From contig JACCXN010000044.1 in the NCBI GenBank assembly GCA_013696965.1, positions 62,001 through 126,000 on the forward strand: 64,000 bases of DNA, read 5' to 3'. Shown here in pieces: positions 18,103 through 28,248 of this stretch (position 1 is its first letter; every line of letters starts with the position of its first letter). Position numbers and translations under genes: made by a program. The notes beneath the pieces are model-generated. The model did not search any database and had not been told where the DNA came from. It was given only the letters and a program-made list of their open reading frames with translations. This DNA is from Bacteroidota bacterium. GTDB lineage: Bacteria > Bacteroidota > Bacteroidia > JACCXN01.

Positions 18103-20709
18103 TTAATTAAATTCTAAAGCCTTGTGAATATTATAAAGTACATGTTCCCTGTGGGCAATAACCTCATTGTTAATTCCTGGCTTTGCTTTGAGCAATTTTT
18201 CAACCTTGTTAATTTGGTATAGTACAATTGAAGATGTTCTGTGATCGTATTTTGAATTGTCTTCTTCAATTACTTTAATCAATCTATTGATGTATTCCAT
18301 TTGCAAATTTTGTCTGAATCCATTAACATTTGTATTAAGATCTTCTTTGAAAATGGCATCAGTTAAATCATTGAGCATTTCTGAAAGAGAATACTCATTC
18401 CCGTATAATTCACTATCATTTATTCTTTGAAGAACAGTTGGGTGAAGAATATGATCAAATACATTTTTTTGAATTTGTAGAACCCGTGTATGAATTTTAG
18501 GATCTTCAGTTGCAGACATAAAGTTAAAACCCCTACGTTGCATTTGCAAGAAACTATACAACTCAGAAGGAGTTTTAAAAGTAGAGGATGAGAAAACATA
18601 TTTTGATAATGCCTGCATGGCTCTTTTTTGATCTTCGTAACTAACAGGATTAAATGGAATTCCTGCCCCTGATTGACCGGAAAAAGACCTGTCTACATAA
18701 ACTCCTCCAATGTATCTGGAAATAATCGATGAGGCTTTGTCTATTTCCATTGTAAGTAGGAGATAAGCATTGCGTAATTGATGGAATGATTCATCCTGAA
18801 CAGAATATTTTTCCAGCAATTTATTTGTTAATCCATTTGCAAGGGTAATTCTTTCAACAGAGTATGTGATGGCATCGTTTGACATGTCGCCTATCATTAC
18901 TCTTGGATCAATTCCTCTTCCTGGCTTTCGCATGTCATCACCATCATTGCCAAACATTAAAGCTGGTTCATTGGATCGGGAAAGAATAGTTTTAAGTCTT
19001 TGTTGTTCCTCGGTTTTATTCACTAAAGCTTCGGAATAGCCATATTGTATGGCCCATTTATCATAGGGGCCTGGCTTAACAGTAAAATAATGACCTTGTT
19101 TTGTTTTGTCGGCAGAAAGATTAACAGCAGGATAATCCATCACAGAGCCACACATTCCGGTTTTTGAAGTCAATTCTTTATTATGAATTTCCAATGGAGA
19201 ATACAACTGACTCGCTTTCATATTATGATTCAAACCAAGCGTGTGGCCTACTTCATGCAATACCAGGTAATACAGTGCGGATTTGATAAATTCCTCTTTT
19301 TCTTTTTCCTCTGCATCATTTACAACAAGTGAGGTTAAACCAAACAAACTGGAAGTGTGAAGGTGGTGTCCAAGAGAGCAAAAGTTTTCATCATCGTTTT
19401 CAAGCGTGCTTTCATGCATTAATCCAGCTGTTCCAAAAAGTGTTTCTTGCTTTAATCTATTTGTGATTGAAACAAATTCAAGAATAATGTCAGCTCCAAG
19501 GATTTGCCCTGTACGAGGATTTACAAAACTTGGCCCATAACCCCCAAAGGGTGGGTTGGGGGAAGAAACCCACCGAATTACATTATACCTTATGTCCGAT
19601 GCGTCCCAAAGAGCAGTATCTGGTTGAATATAAACTTCAATTGCGTTTTTAAAACCAGCCTCTTCAAAGGCCTCATTCCATGCTAATACTGCAGACTCTA
19701 TGGTTTTTCGGTATTCAACGGGGGTTGTGTTTTCAAGCCACCATACAATAGGGGTAACAGGTTCTGAAATTTTTTCTTTTTTATCTGTTTTTTCAAGATG
19801 CCAGCGGTGTATTAAATCCTTGTATGGGGTTGCACTTACCGAAGTCATATCGTTTATTTCCCTTGTGAAAAAACCAACTCTTGGATCATCTTCCCTTGTT
19901 TTATAACCATTTTTAGGCATTTCAATAATACTGTGTTGTATTTTTATACTCACAGACCTACCGTCAGTAACATCGCTACCGATTTTTGATGAGGATGATG
20001 GATTATCAAAAACGTATTCCACAATAATATTTGAATTTTTGGGAAAAGATTTGATTTCTAGAAATTTGCTTTTGTATTTATTAAGAGAACCCAATGAAAA
20101 TCCTCCACTCAACATTGCCATTAATCCCTGAGATTTTTTTATTTGTTGCAGGTATTCTGAAAGAAAAATATCATCAGCCCTAACTAGAAATTGTGATTGG
20201 TCCTTGTCCTGCGCAATAATTGGTTGACTAATCATTGTTGATTTACTGATATTTGCATCAGCCGCTTTACTTAATGCATTTCTTTTGTCAAAATAAAAGG
20301 ATGTGTTTTCAGTAACAAATTCAATTCTATTGAAATGTTTTTGTATTGTAAAAACCTTATTGTCTTCATGGCTTCCTCTGTAATGACCCGTTGCAATAAC
20401 CCCGTCAATAGTTTTGCTGAAATAAATGAATTCTTTATCCAATTGTTCTTTTTTTACAAGCAAATAAACCGTGCCATTTACAGTATCCTGGTATAAATTC
20501 AATAAGCCCTCATACTTGTTACATCTTCTAATAACCGAGGCTATCGATTTAATATCTTCTTTATCTACAATTACAGTTATCTCCTTTGTGTTTGCGACTA
20601 ATGGATCCACTTTCTCTTTTTTTAAATTAAATTGAGCGGATGACTCAGAAAAAGAAAAAATAAAAAAAACGATTGGGATAAAAACGGGTAAACGAAGTTG
20701 GATTTTCAT
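18103..20709 (-). CDS. Secreted zinc-dependent metalloprotease (DUF5117/DUF4953 type)
   Basis: The protein begins with a signal peptide (MKIQLRLPVFIPIVFFIFSF to SSAQF) and carries a metzincin-type motif HEVGHTLGLNH near residue 485, giving the zinc ligands and catalytic glutamate. The following SVMDYP supplies a Met-turn-like segment. Its 868 aa and the N-terminal beta-rich portion match the Bacteroidota zinc-dependent metalloprotease family with DUF5117, DUF5118 and DUF4953 domains. It is probably periplasmic or exported; the substrate is unknown. It stands alone, with a 264-bp spacer to marR. Confidence 0.88.
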   Translation of the reverse strand: MKIQLRLPVFIPIVFFIFSFSESSAQFNLKKEKVDPLVANTKEITVIVDKEDIKSIASVIRRCNKYEGLLNLYQDTVNGTVYLLVKKEQLDKEFIYFSKTIDGVIATGHYRGSHEDNKVFTIQKHFNRIEFVTENTSFYFDKRNALSKAADANISKSTMISQPIIAQDKDQSQFLVRADDIFLSEYLQQIKKSQGLMAMLSGGFSLGSLNKYKSKFLEIKSFPKNSNIIVEYVFDNPSSSSKIGSDVTDGRSVSIKIQHSIIEMPKNGYKTREDDPRVGFFTREINDMTSVSATPYKDLIHRWHLEKTDKKEKISEPVTPIVWWLENTTPVEYRKTIESAVLAWNEAFEEAGFKNAIEVYIQPDTALWDASDIRYNVIRWVSSPNPPFGGYGPSFVNPRTGQILGADIILEFVSITNRLKQETLFGTAGLMHESTLENDDENFCSLGHHLHTSSLFGLTSLVVNDAEEKEKEEFIKSALYYLVLHEVGHTLGLNHNMKASQLYSPLEIHNKELTSKTGMCGSVMDYPAVNLSADKTKQGHYFTVKPGPYDKWAIQYGYSEALVNKTEEQQRLKTILSRSNEPALMFGNDGDDMRKPGRGIDPRVMIGDMSNDAITYSVERITLANGLTNKLLEKYSVQDESFHQLRNAYLLLTMEIDKASSIISRYIGGVYVDRSFSGQSGAGIPFNPVSYEDQKRAMQALSKYVFSSSTFKTPSELYSFLQMQRRGFNFMSATEDPKIHTRVLQIQKNVFDHILHPTVLQRINDSELYGNEYSLSEMLNDLTDAIFKEDLNTNVNGFRQNLQMEYINRLIKVIEEDNSKYDHRTSSIVLYQINKVEKLLKAKPGINNEVIAHREHVLYNIHKALEFN

Positions 20710-20823
20710 ATACGGGTTTATTAAATGGAACTGTTTTAAGCATTAATTGAGCAGATGTATAACGGCCTGTTGCCCTGTTTAGTGTGCTTGCGAAGGTTTT
20801 TCTTTGTTTTAATACAAAAAGAA

Positions 20824-20860
20824 AATCCCCTTTAAAGAATAATATATCTCAAAGGGGATT
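20824..20860 (-). terminator. Hairpin terminator after the acyl-CoA synthetase gene
   Basis: Arms AATCCCCTTT (20824-20833) and AAAGGGGATT (20851-20860) pair perfectly around a 17-nt loop. Read leftward, the stem is followed by TTCTTTTTG. It lies 34 bp past the acyl-CoA synthetase stop. Confidence 0.7.
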
Positions 20861-20893
20861 CTGAAAAAACAGTTCTTGATTTTTTTAAAAAAA

Positions 20894-22675
20894 TCAGAGG
20901 TTCTCGTTTTTAAAGATCTTATCAATTAAAGCTTTATTAGTTTCTGTGATAATTTTTCTTTTGAGACTTAACTTGGGTGTCATTTCTCCTTTCTCTATTG
21001 ACCAATCTCTTGGAAGAAGTTCGAATTTTTTTATGGTTTCGTATTGGGCAAGGGAGGCATTTACTTTGTTTATTTCTTCCTGGATGCGCTTTTTAACCTG
21101 GGGGTCGTTTATTATTTGCTCATTGGAGTCATAGGGAATGTTTTTTCGCTTACACCACTCCGATAAATGAGCAAAAGCAGGTGCTATAAGGGCTGCAGCA
21201 AATTTTTGATTTTCTCCAATTACCATTACCTGTTCAATAAACATGGATTCTTTTAGCTTATTTTCAATAATCTGTGGTGCTATATATTTTCCACCTGAGG
21301 TTTTGAAGATTTCCTTTTTACGATCAGTTATTTTTAAATATTTTCCGTCCTCAAATATTCCAATATCTCCTGTATGGAACCATCCTTGGCTATCAATAAC
21401 TTCTGCAGTGGAATCAGGACGTTTAAAATAGCCCATCATAACATTGGGGCCTTTTACAAGAATTTCACCATCCTCTGCAATTTTAACCGTAACCCCTTCA
21501 ATAACTTTGCCTACTGTACCGAATTTGGTACCACCATTTTCCAATGTATTCACTGAAATTACCGGTGAGGTTTCAGTAAGTCCATATCCTTCCAGAACAG
21601 GAATTCCAGCGGCTGTAAAAACCCGGGCGAGTCTAGGTTGAAGAGCAGCTCCTCCCGATGCTATGGCCCTAACATTTCCACCAAGTGCTTCTCTCCATTT
21701 GTTAAAAATAAGCTTGTTGGCAATCTTTAATTGCAATTCGTACCAAAGGCCGTTTTTTCCATTTAATTCATACTTCAAACCTAAATCCAAAGCCCAAAAA
21801 AACAATTTATGTTTTACTCCAGTAAGATCAGTTCCTTTTGCCACAATTTTATCATAAACTTTTTCAAGTAACCGCGGAACAGCTGAAAATACATGAGGTT
21901 GGATTTCCCTAATATTATCACCTATTGTTTCCAGGCTTTCGGCATAGTAAATAGAGGCTCCTTTAAACATATAAAGGTAGGTAAGCATTCTTTCAAAAAC
22001 ATGATTCAGGGGTAAAAAACTCAACACCCTGGAATCAATATCAAGAGGAGGTAAGTCGCGTACAGCGTAAAGATCACTTACAATGTTTTTATGTGAAAGC
22101 ATTACCCCTTTTGGGTTTCCTGTGGTGCCTGAAGTGTACAGAAGAGTTGCCAATTCAGTGTCTTTTATGGAAGCTTTAACCTCTCCTAATTGATCAGCGA
22201 GTTTTTGAGAATTTTGTTTTCCTGATTCAACTAATTCAAGCCAATTTTTTACTCCATTAATTTTATTGAATGAATAAATGTCTTTAATGGTTGAAACCTG
22301 GTTTTTGATCTTATTTACCTTGTCATAAATTTCCTGAGAGGAAACAAAAACGTATTTAATTTCCGCATCATTGAGAATAAAAACAAGGTCCTGCTCACTT
22401 ATTGTTGGATAAATGGGAACATTTATTGCTCCTGTTTGCATAATGCCCATATCAGTAAAATTCCACTCGGGCCTGTTGTTTGCAATCAAAGCAATTTTAT
22501 CCTCTTTTTTTACGCCTAGCTCTAAAAGCCCATAACTAATGTGATTTGAATAATCAATGAATTGGCGGGTGGTGTATTTTACCCATTGACCATTTTCCAT
22601 TGCTCCAAGTGCATCTTCCTTGTCGAAATTGTCAGCATACCTTGTTAGCAGGTCAAATATTCTAAAATTTTCCAT
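20894..22675 (-). CDS. Long-chain acyl-CoA synthetase (AMP-forming)
   Basis: This enzyme activates fatty acids with ATP and CoA, supplying substrates for beta-oxidation or lipid synthesis. The P-loop-like AMP-binding motif LLYTSGTTGNPKGVMLSH is near residue 180, GYGLTETSPVIS near residue 357, and the adenylation-domain hinge GWFHTGDIG then LKITDRKKEIFKTSGGKYIAP near residues 425-455. The 593-aa length and motifs match the bacterial/eukaryotic long-chain group. It has no signal peptide. It is a separate gene about 3 kb upstream of the fad regulator, and likely works with that operon. Confidence 0.94.
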   Translation of the reverse strand: MENFRIFDLLTRYADNFDKEDALGAMENGQWVKYTTRQFIDYSNHISYGLLELGVKKEDKIALIANNRPEWNFTDMGIMQTGAINVPIYPTISEQDLVFILNDAEIKYVFVSSQEIYDKVNKIKNQVSTIKDIYSFNKINGVKNWLELVESGKQNSQKLADQLGEVKASIKDTELATLLYTSGTTGNPKGVMLSHKNIVSDLYAVRDLPPLDIDSRVLSFLPLNHVFERMLTYLYMFKGASIYYAESLETIGDNIREIQPHVFSAVPRLLEKVYDKIVAKGTDLTGVKHKLFFWALDLGLKYELNGKNGLWYELQLKIANKLIFNKWREALGGNVRAIASGGAALQPRLARVFTAAGIPVLEGYGLTETSPVISVNTLENGGTKFGTVGKVIEGVTVKIAEDGEILVKGPNVMMGYFKRPDSTAEVIDSQGWFHTGDIGIFEDGKYLKITDRKKEIFKTSGGKYIAPQIIENKLKESMFIEQVMVIGENQKFAAALIAPAFAHLSEWCKRKNIPYDSNEQIINDPQVKKRIQEEINKVNASLAQYETIKKFELLPRDWSIEKGEMTPKLSLKRKIITETNKALIDKIFKNENL

Positions 22676-22786
22676 AGGAGAATGTGTAATATAATTTATT
22701 TCAAAATTAATAAATTAGTTAGTAAGCGAATAAATATAGTAAAATTTAAGTATCAGAAGAAATAGGAGTTGGTTTCCATGTTTCTT

Positions 22787-23437
22787 TTAATCTATAGAAG
22801 AGAATTCCTGGCGCTTTTTTCCACCATACACTATTACACCATTAAATCCATATTTTTTATGTCTTTCAATAGATACACCCGTGTATTGATAGTCGGAATT
22901 CAACATATTTTTTCTATGGCCTAAATTTTCTACACCCTCATCAATCAATAATAGAATTACTATTAAAAGTCCATTTGCAGTTCCATAATTACAGTTTTCC
23001 CCTATTCCATTGTATTTTTTCATAACATCTTTGGTCCTTTCCTTAAAATCGAAATGTCCTGTTCTGCCAGTTTTGCCCGATTTTTCTGCATGTTGTCTTG
23101 CAATTCCGGATAAATCTTTTTGAGGGATTAATGGGCTTAAAGAAGGACTGTTTTCAAGATCTTTTTTTAGGGATGCTATCCATTTATTGCTTCTAATGTT
23201 GTTTTTCTTTAAGTATTCTTCCAGAAATGTGCTGGCAAACAAAGGTCCATCTATGCGCGCAAGATTAGTATAATAAACAATCTCCTTTTCCTCATGGCTT
23301 AGGTATTTTATTTCTTTAGCAGTATTGGCCTGCTCAATTTTGATTTCATCCCATTTTGGCTGGGATTGGGCTTTGGTAAAAAACAAACTTGAGCCAGAAA
23401 GGGCAATTATCAGGGTGGTGTATAAAATATGATTCAT
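22787..23437 (-). CDS. CAP (SCP/PR-1) domain secreted protein
   Basis: A signal peptide (MNHILYTTLIIALSGSSLFF to TKAQS) precedes a CAP domain with LARQHAEKS-type and HxxxR signatures: ARQHAEKSGKTGRTGHFDF near residue 112, GENCNYG near residue 142 and NLGHRKNMLNSDYQYTGVSI near residue 172. Bacterial CAP proteins are exported and their roles are mostly unknown. The 216-aa length is ordinary. It sits 53 bp downstream of an SDR gene on the same strand and may share its transcript. Confidence 0.88.
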   Translation of the reverse strand: MNHILYTTLIIALSGSSLFFTKAQSQPKWDEIKIEQANTAKEIKYLSHEEKEIVYYTNLARIDGPLFASTFLEEYLKKNNIRSNKWIASLKKDLENSPSLSPLIPQKDLSGIARQHAEKSGKTGRTGHFDFKERTKDVMKKYNGIGENCNYGTANGLLIVILLLIDEGVENLGHRKNMLNSDYQYTGVSIERHKKYGFNGVIVYGGKKRQEFSSID

Positions 23438-23490
23438 ATTCTAAATATTTCAGATTAAACGAAATTTTGATCTGAAATGGTATAAGAAAT

Positions 23491-24249
23491 TTATAAATCC
23501 TTTAAAATGTGTACTGTGTTAGCCTGTGCGGTTGGTGTAACTACAATATCGTTTATATTTACATGAGCTGGCTGAGATGCAACAAAATAGATAATTTCTG
23601 CTATATCCATTGGTAACAAGGGTTGAAATCCTTCATAAACCTTTGCTGCTTTTTCTTTATCGCCATTAAGCCTTACAATTGAAAATTCTGTTTCAACTGC
23701 ACCAGGATTCACATTCGTTACTTTTATTTTATGTGGTAAAAGATCAATGCGCATCGATTTAGAAATTGCATCTACTGCATGTTTTGTAGCGCAATAAACA
23801 TTTCCTTTCAGGTATACCTCTTTTCCTGCAATAGAACCTATATTGATAATATGACCTTTGCCTTTTTCAATCATTAACGGCATTACGTGTTTAGAAACAT
23901 ATAAAAGTCCTTTAATGTTAGTGTCTATCATATTTTCCCAGTTTTCAATTACTCCTTCATCCATGGTGCCCAATCCTGCTGCCAATCCTGCATTGTTAAC
24001 CAGTATGTCAATAGCTCTAAAATGTGGAGGAAGCGATTCAATTGCTGATTTTACTTGCTCTGGTTTTCGAACATCAAATTCAAGGGAAAATATATTTATA
24101 GGAAATTTTTTTAATTGGTTCTCAAGTTCCAGAAGCCTTTCTTTTCTTCGGCCGGTAATAATTAGATTGTAATTGTTTTGAGCAAATTTTTCAGCCGTTG
24201 CTTTCCCAATTCCAGAGGTTGCTCCCGTTATTAATATAGTTTTATTCAT
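23491..24249 (-). CDS. Short-chain dehydrogenase/reductase (YdfG-like)
   Basis: This 252-aa classical SDR has TGATSGIGKATAEKF (residues 7-21), NNAGLAAG near residue 87, the catalytic serine in NIGSIAGKE, and YCATKHAVDA giving YxxxK near residue 152. It closely resembles the YdfG group, which oxidises L-allo-threonine or serine and reduces malonic semialdehyde. That substrate is possible but not proven by sequence. Its start lies 5 bp past the stop of the upstream membrane protein gene, implying one transcript. Confidence 0.88.
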   Translation of the reverse strand: MNKTILITGATSGIGKATAEKFAQNNYNLIITGRRKERLLELENQLKKFPINIFSLEFDVRKPEQVKSAIESLPPHFRAIDILVNNAGLAAGLGTMDEGVIENWENMIDTNIKGLLYVSKHVMPLMIEKGKGHIINIGSIAGKEVYLKGNVYCATKHAVDAISKSMRIDLLPHKIKVTNVNPGAVETEFSIVRLNGDKEKAAKVYEGFQPLLPMDIAEIIYFVASQPAHVNINDIVVTPTAQANTVHILKDL

Positions 24250-24254
24250 GGTTA

Positions 24255-25565
24255 TTATTTTAAGAATTTAAAAAAGGAAAACTTTTCAATCAATTTATCT
24301 TTATCTAAGAAAATTATAAAAATAGTAAGTAAGAATGGAAGTAAGGGTATTTTATATCTTACTATTGCTCCAAGTATGGGGGTAACAAAACCTATAATAG
24401 CTGCCAGGGATAGTACAAAAAATACAGAAAAAAATAAAAGGGGAAGTTGTTCTTTATTTGGTTTTTTATAAAAACAAATAAAAAGTATTGCAATACCCAT
24501 AATCATGAGGTTTTCCAATGCCGCAGCAAGAATTAAAATACCTGTAGATTCAAAAATAAAGGGTCTGGTTAGAACATTGAATACTGCTTCTGGAGTATTT
24601 AAAAACAGGGATTTCCAATTTGGTTCAAAAATCCTGGTTTTTATAAAGCTTTTAGCATCCATTAGTTCTGCTACATTAATAAAATCTTTTTGTTTTTGAA
24701 AAAGGTAAAACAATACATCAAATTCTTGGTCTATCCGGTATAAATTTATGGCAATTAATAATACAACAAGATGTGTTAATGCAAACTTAAGCCCTATGTA
24801 TTTGTTCGATGTTACTTTAATAACAGTAAGTGATGCAATACTGGGAATTAAGGCCAATAAAACATATCCTTTTGTGAAAATAAGGAGGATAAAAGTTCCT
24901 GTTATCCATGCCAAAGATTTAATGCTAAATTTTTCATAAACTATTTTATTAAAGTAATAGAGGAATAAGCCAAAACTAAACAGTAAAATTCCTTCTTTTA
25001 ATACCCCTGATCCCCAGAATAATACCGATGGCAGTAAAAATACAGCAAAAACAAGTTCTTTGGTTTTATCTGTTAAAATAGGATGAATCATTTTGAATAT
25101 CGCCACTAATCCACTTAAAGACAAGAAACACCAAAATACAATATGAACGGCATAATGTCCGAATGAAAAAAGATATACAAAAGCATTAAGCCTTATCACT
25201 GTGCGGTTATCATTGTAAAGGCCGTAATCATATTCTTTAAACCAATGGGTGGTTTGTTCATAATAAACCATTAGATGCTCACCTTCAGCATTTACACCTG
25301 ATAACATTTGCAAGAAGTGCAGTGGGTTTACAAAAAGCGAATTATAGATAATGGCTGCATCATCAAAATATTTAAAAGCATCACTTGTATCCCGGTAATT
25401 ATAAAAGTGAGTATAAATGAGCCACAATATAAAACCGCATAAAATCTTTAGTAAAAAAATTCCGGGAATCGCTTTTGATGACAGGCCTTCAACTTTAAAA
25501 AAGTCTAGTCTATATATCAGAAAAATAAATAGTAAAGAATAGATTAAAGCAAGTAATATTCCCAA
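24255..25565 (-). CDS. Polytopic membrane protein, 436 aa (GT-C or polymerase-like)
   Basis: About ten hydrophobic segments span the protein, with a large early extra-membrane loop (YNYRDTSDAFKYFDDAAI) and the motif LFWGSGVLKEG near residue 185. An aspartate-containing early loop plus many membrane helices recalls GT-C glycosyltransferases and surface-polysaccharide polymerases, but I recognise no diagnostic motif. The frame opens only at TTG (25565). It is upstream of, and 5 bp from, the SDR gene. No polysaccharide genes lie next to it. Confidence 0.6.
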   Translation of the reverse strand: MGILLALIYSLLFIFLIYRLDFFKVEGLSSKAIPGIFLLKILCGFILWLIYTHFYNYRDTSDAFKYFDDAAIIYNSLFVNPLHFLQMLSGVNAEGEHLMVYYEQTTHWFKEYDYGLYNDNRTVIRLNAFVYLFSFGHYAVHIVFWCFLSLSGLVAIFKMIHPILTDKTKELVFAVFLLPSVLFWGSGVLKEGILLFSFGLFLYYFNKIVYEKFSIKSLAWITGTFILLIFTKGYVLLALIPSIASLTVIKVTSNKYIGLKFALTHLVVLLIAINLYRIDQEFDVLFYLFQKQKDFINVAELMDAKSFIKTRIFEPNWKSLFLNTPEAVFNVLTRPFIFESTGILILAAALENLMIMGIAILFICFYKKPNKEQLPLLFFSVFFVLSLAAIIGFVTPILGAIVRYKIPLLPFLLTIFIIFLDKDKLIEKFSFFKFLK

Positions 25566-25610
25566 TGTCTTATCTTTTCAAAATGTAAAAGTAGCAGAAA
25601 GTCTGAGTTG

Positions 25611-25653
25611 AAAAAAACAATACCCGGTTAATACAACCGGGTATTGTTTTTTT
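25611..25653 (-). terminator. Strong hairpin terminator after nrdJ
   Basis: A stem built on AACAATACCCGGTT (25616-25629) and AACCGGGTATTGTT (25635-25648) closes on the loop AATAC, and the A/T ends allow pairing out to 25611 and 25653. Flanking A and T runs make it work on either strand. It lies between nrdJ and the membrane protein gene. Confidence 0.85.
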
Positions 25654-25680
25654 TATTTCAAAAATGATTTAGATAAAAGA

Positions 25681-28248
25681 TCAACCACATTTGGAATGTC
25701 CACAGCTTTTGCACTTAAGGCAGCCCTCTTCGTATATTAATCCATCCGGATCATTGCAACTTGGGCATTTATGACCTGGAGCTTTTGTTCCATCGGGAAT
25801 AAACTTTTTAAGTGCCCTTTCAACCCCAACTTTCCAGGTGTTGATATTGTCACTATATAAGTTCAAGTTGCTTATAAGTTCCACTACTTGTGGCAGAGGC
25901 ATCCCATGCCTTAAAACCCCGGAAATTAATTTTGCATAATTCCAGAATTCTTCATTAAATGATCTGGAAAGTCCTTCAATAGTAACTTTATATCCTTCCT
26001 TGTCCTTGTATTGAAAATCATACCGGGTTATTCCTTTTTCATTTTTGTTTTTAATGATCCAACCGTTTTCCAACCAATAAGGAATAACAAAAGCATCTTC
26101 TGCTTTACCCGTGAATATTTCATATGGACGGCCATTAATAAGACCTACTACTGCAATCCATTTCTCATAATCATTGGTAAAACGAATAATTTCAGCCTCG
26201 ATTACTTTTGGTCGTTTTGGTGCCTGTGTCTCAACAATATCTGCTATTGTATCTTTTTTCTTCTCATCGTTTGAAATAAGTACACCGCTTCTTGAGCCAT
26301 CACGGTAAACGGTTATACCTTTAAGTCCATGTTTCCATGCCTCCATGTATATTTGTCCAACTTTTTCAACAGATACATCCTGGGGAAGGTTGATAGTAGA
26401 ACTAATGGAGTGGGTAACATATTTTTGAACAACAGATTGTATTTCCACCCGCTTTATCCAGTCAATTTCAGGGGCAGTTGATCCAAAATAGGGGCTTTTG
26501 TTAATGTCTTTTTCACCAGTTATATCCATCCATTGCTTTAATTTAGAATGATAAACAACAAATTCCTGCCAGGAATCTCCCATTTGGTCAACAAAATCCA
26601 CCCGGGAATTCGGATCACTAGGATTTATCTTTCTTCTTCTTGTATAGGAGAGCATAAATAGAGGTTCAAGACCTGATGAAGATTGAGCAAGCATACTAAG
26701 TGTGCCAGTAGGGGCAACTGTACTAATTGAAATATTCCTTCTGCCATGTTTCATCATTCTTGTGTTGGTGTTTGGCAGTTCTTTCTCCATCATATGAATG
26801 AATTCTGATGTTTTTTCTATTTCAGGGTCAAATCCTACAAAAGCACCTCTTTCGATTGCCATGTCAATTGAGCTTTCAAATTCGGCTTCGCATTTGGTTT
26901 TCATTATTTTCTCAATTTCTGCCAGCGCATCTGGAGAATCGAACTTAAAGCCTAATGCAGCCATTGAATCACCAAGGGCTGTAAAGCCAAGACCTGTTCT
27001 GCGCCCCTTTTTACCTGCATTGTAAAGCAATTCCCATGTTTTAATTTCACTGTCTTTTATGTAATCAGGTTCCTTGTCGCTTTTTATTTTATCCATGATA
27101 CGGTCAATTGCTTCCAATTCAAGATCTACAAGATCATCCATCAACCTTTGGGTTTCGTACGTGACTTCATAAAACTTTTTGTAATTGAATTTTGCTTTTG
27201 TGGTAAATGGATCTTCAACAAACCCATAAAGGTTCAGAGCGATTAATCTGCAACTGTCGCCTCCTTGCATAGCAATTTCAGAGCAAGGGTTGGTTGAAAC
27301 ATTTTTGTAGCCTGGATAAACCGATGAGGTAGAATACCAGTGTTGCCTGTCCCAAAATATCAAACCAGGTTCGGCTGTATTATGTGCACATTGTATTATA
27401 GTATTCCAAAGTTCTTGAGCCTTTACGCTGCGTTTAACTTCAGGATTAGCTGAATCAATTGGCCAGCGTAAGGTATAATCTGTATTGTTTGCCACAGCAC
27501 TCATAAATTCATCAGAAAGCCTGATTGAAATATTAGCCCCCGTAACCTTGGATAAATCCTGTTTAATGGCAATGAATTTTTCTACATCAGGATGAGCAAT
27601 ATCAATGGTGATCATCAATGCTCCCCTTCTTCCATTTTGAGCTACTTCCCTGGTTGTGTTTGAAAATCTTTCCATGAAAGAAACAGCACCTGTGGTTGTT
27701 TCAGCAGCATTGGAAACTGAAAATCCCGCTGGCCTTAATGTGGAAATATCAATTCCTACTCCACATCTTCTTTTAAATAGTTGTGCCATTTGTTGATCTG
27801 TAAAAAAGATCCCTCCATAAGAGTCATAAATTTCAGGTAATACAACGCAATTTGAAAGAGATGCTATTATATAAGGATTGCCAAGAGTGGACATTACGCT
27901 TCCTTGCGGTATTACATGACTAAAATCTTTAAATAAGCTGTGAATTTTCTCTTCTGATAGAAATTCTCTTTTTTGGCCATATGCTGAAAGTAATTTTGCA
28001 CTTCCATTTAAATTTATTTTATCCCTATATTCTGATTCTTTCCTTGCAAACTCCCTTGCCATTCTTCTATGCATATCCTCAGGGGTTAATTCAAGATAAT
28101 TTCCCTCCTTATCCTTCATGCAATATTTATTAATCCAGGTTGATGCAGCAAGTTCATCACCATCAAAGTAAGCAATAGACTTTTCCAAAACTTCTTTATA
28201 GGAATAAACTTTTTCCAGTGTTTTTTTTGAAATTTTTGCTGTCGTCAT
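25681..28248 (-). CDS. nrdJ: Adenosylcobalamin-dependent (class II) ribonucleotide reductase
   Basis: This enzyme reduces ribonucleotides to deoxyribonucleotides with an adenosylcobalamin-generated thiyl radical. Supporting features are FSNTTREVAQNGRRGALM near residue 200, the NPCSEIAMQGG active-site segment near residue 325, and the STVAPTGTLSMLAQSSSG stretch near residue 515. The 855-aa length, the absence of a partner NrdB gene, and a Cys-rich tail with CPSC, CLKCKSC and a final CG all fit class II NrdJ. The tail cysteines likely carry electrons to the active site. No cobalamin riboswitch is obvious upstream. Confidence 0.9.
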   Translation of the reverse strand: MTTAKISKKTLEKVYSYKEVLEKSIAYFDGDELAASTWINKYCMKDKEGNYLELTPEDMHRRMAREFARKESEYRDKINLNGSAKLLSAYGQKREFLSEEKIHSLFKDFSHVIPQGSVMSTLGNPYIIASLSNCVVLPEIYDSYGGIFFTDQQMAQLFKRRCGVGIDISTLRPAGFSVSNAAETTTGAVSFMERFSNTTREVAQNGRRGALMITIDIAHPDVEKFIAIKQDLSKVTGANISIRLSDEFMSAVANNTDYTLRWPIDSANPEVKRSVKAQELWNTIIQCAHNTAEPGLIFWDRQHWYSTSSVYPGYKNVSTNPCSEIAMQGGDSCRLIALNLYGFVEDPFTTKAKFNYKKFYEVTYETQRLMDDLVDLELEAIDRIMDKIKSDKEPDYIKDSEIKTWELLYNAGKKGRRTGLGFTALGDSMAALGFKFDSPDALAEIEKIMKTKCEAEFESSIDMAIERGAFVGFDPEIEKTSEFIHMMEKELPNTNTRMMKHGRRNISISTVAPTGTLSMLAQSSSGLEPLFMLSYTRRRKINPSDPNSRVDFVDQMGDSWQEFVVYHSKLKQWMDITGEKDINKSPYFGSTAPEIDWIKRVEIQSVVQKYVTHSISSTINLPQDVSVEKVGQIYMEAWKHGLKGITVYRDGSRSGVLISNDEKKKDTIADIVETQAPKRPKVIEAEIIRFTNDYEKWIAVVGLINGRPYEIFTGKAEDAFVIPYWLENGWIIKNKNEKGITRYDFQYKDKEGYKVTIEGLSRSFNEEFWNYAKLISGVLRHGMPLPQVVELISNLNLYSDNINTWKVGVERALKKFIPDGTKAPGHKCPSCNDPDGLIYEEGCLKCKSCGHSKCG

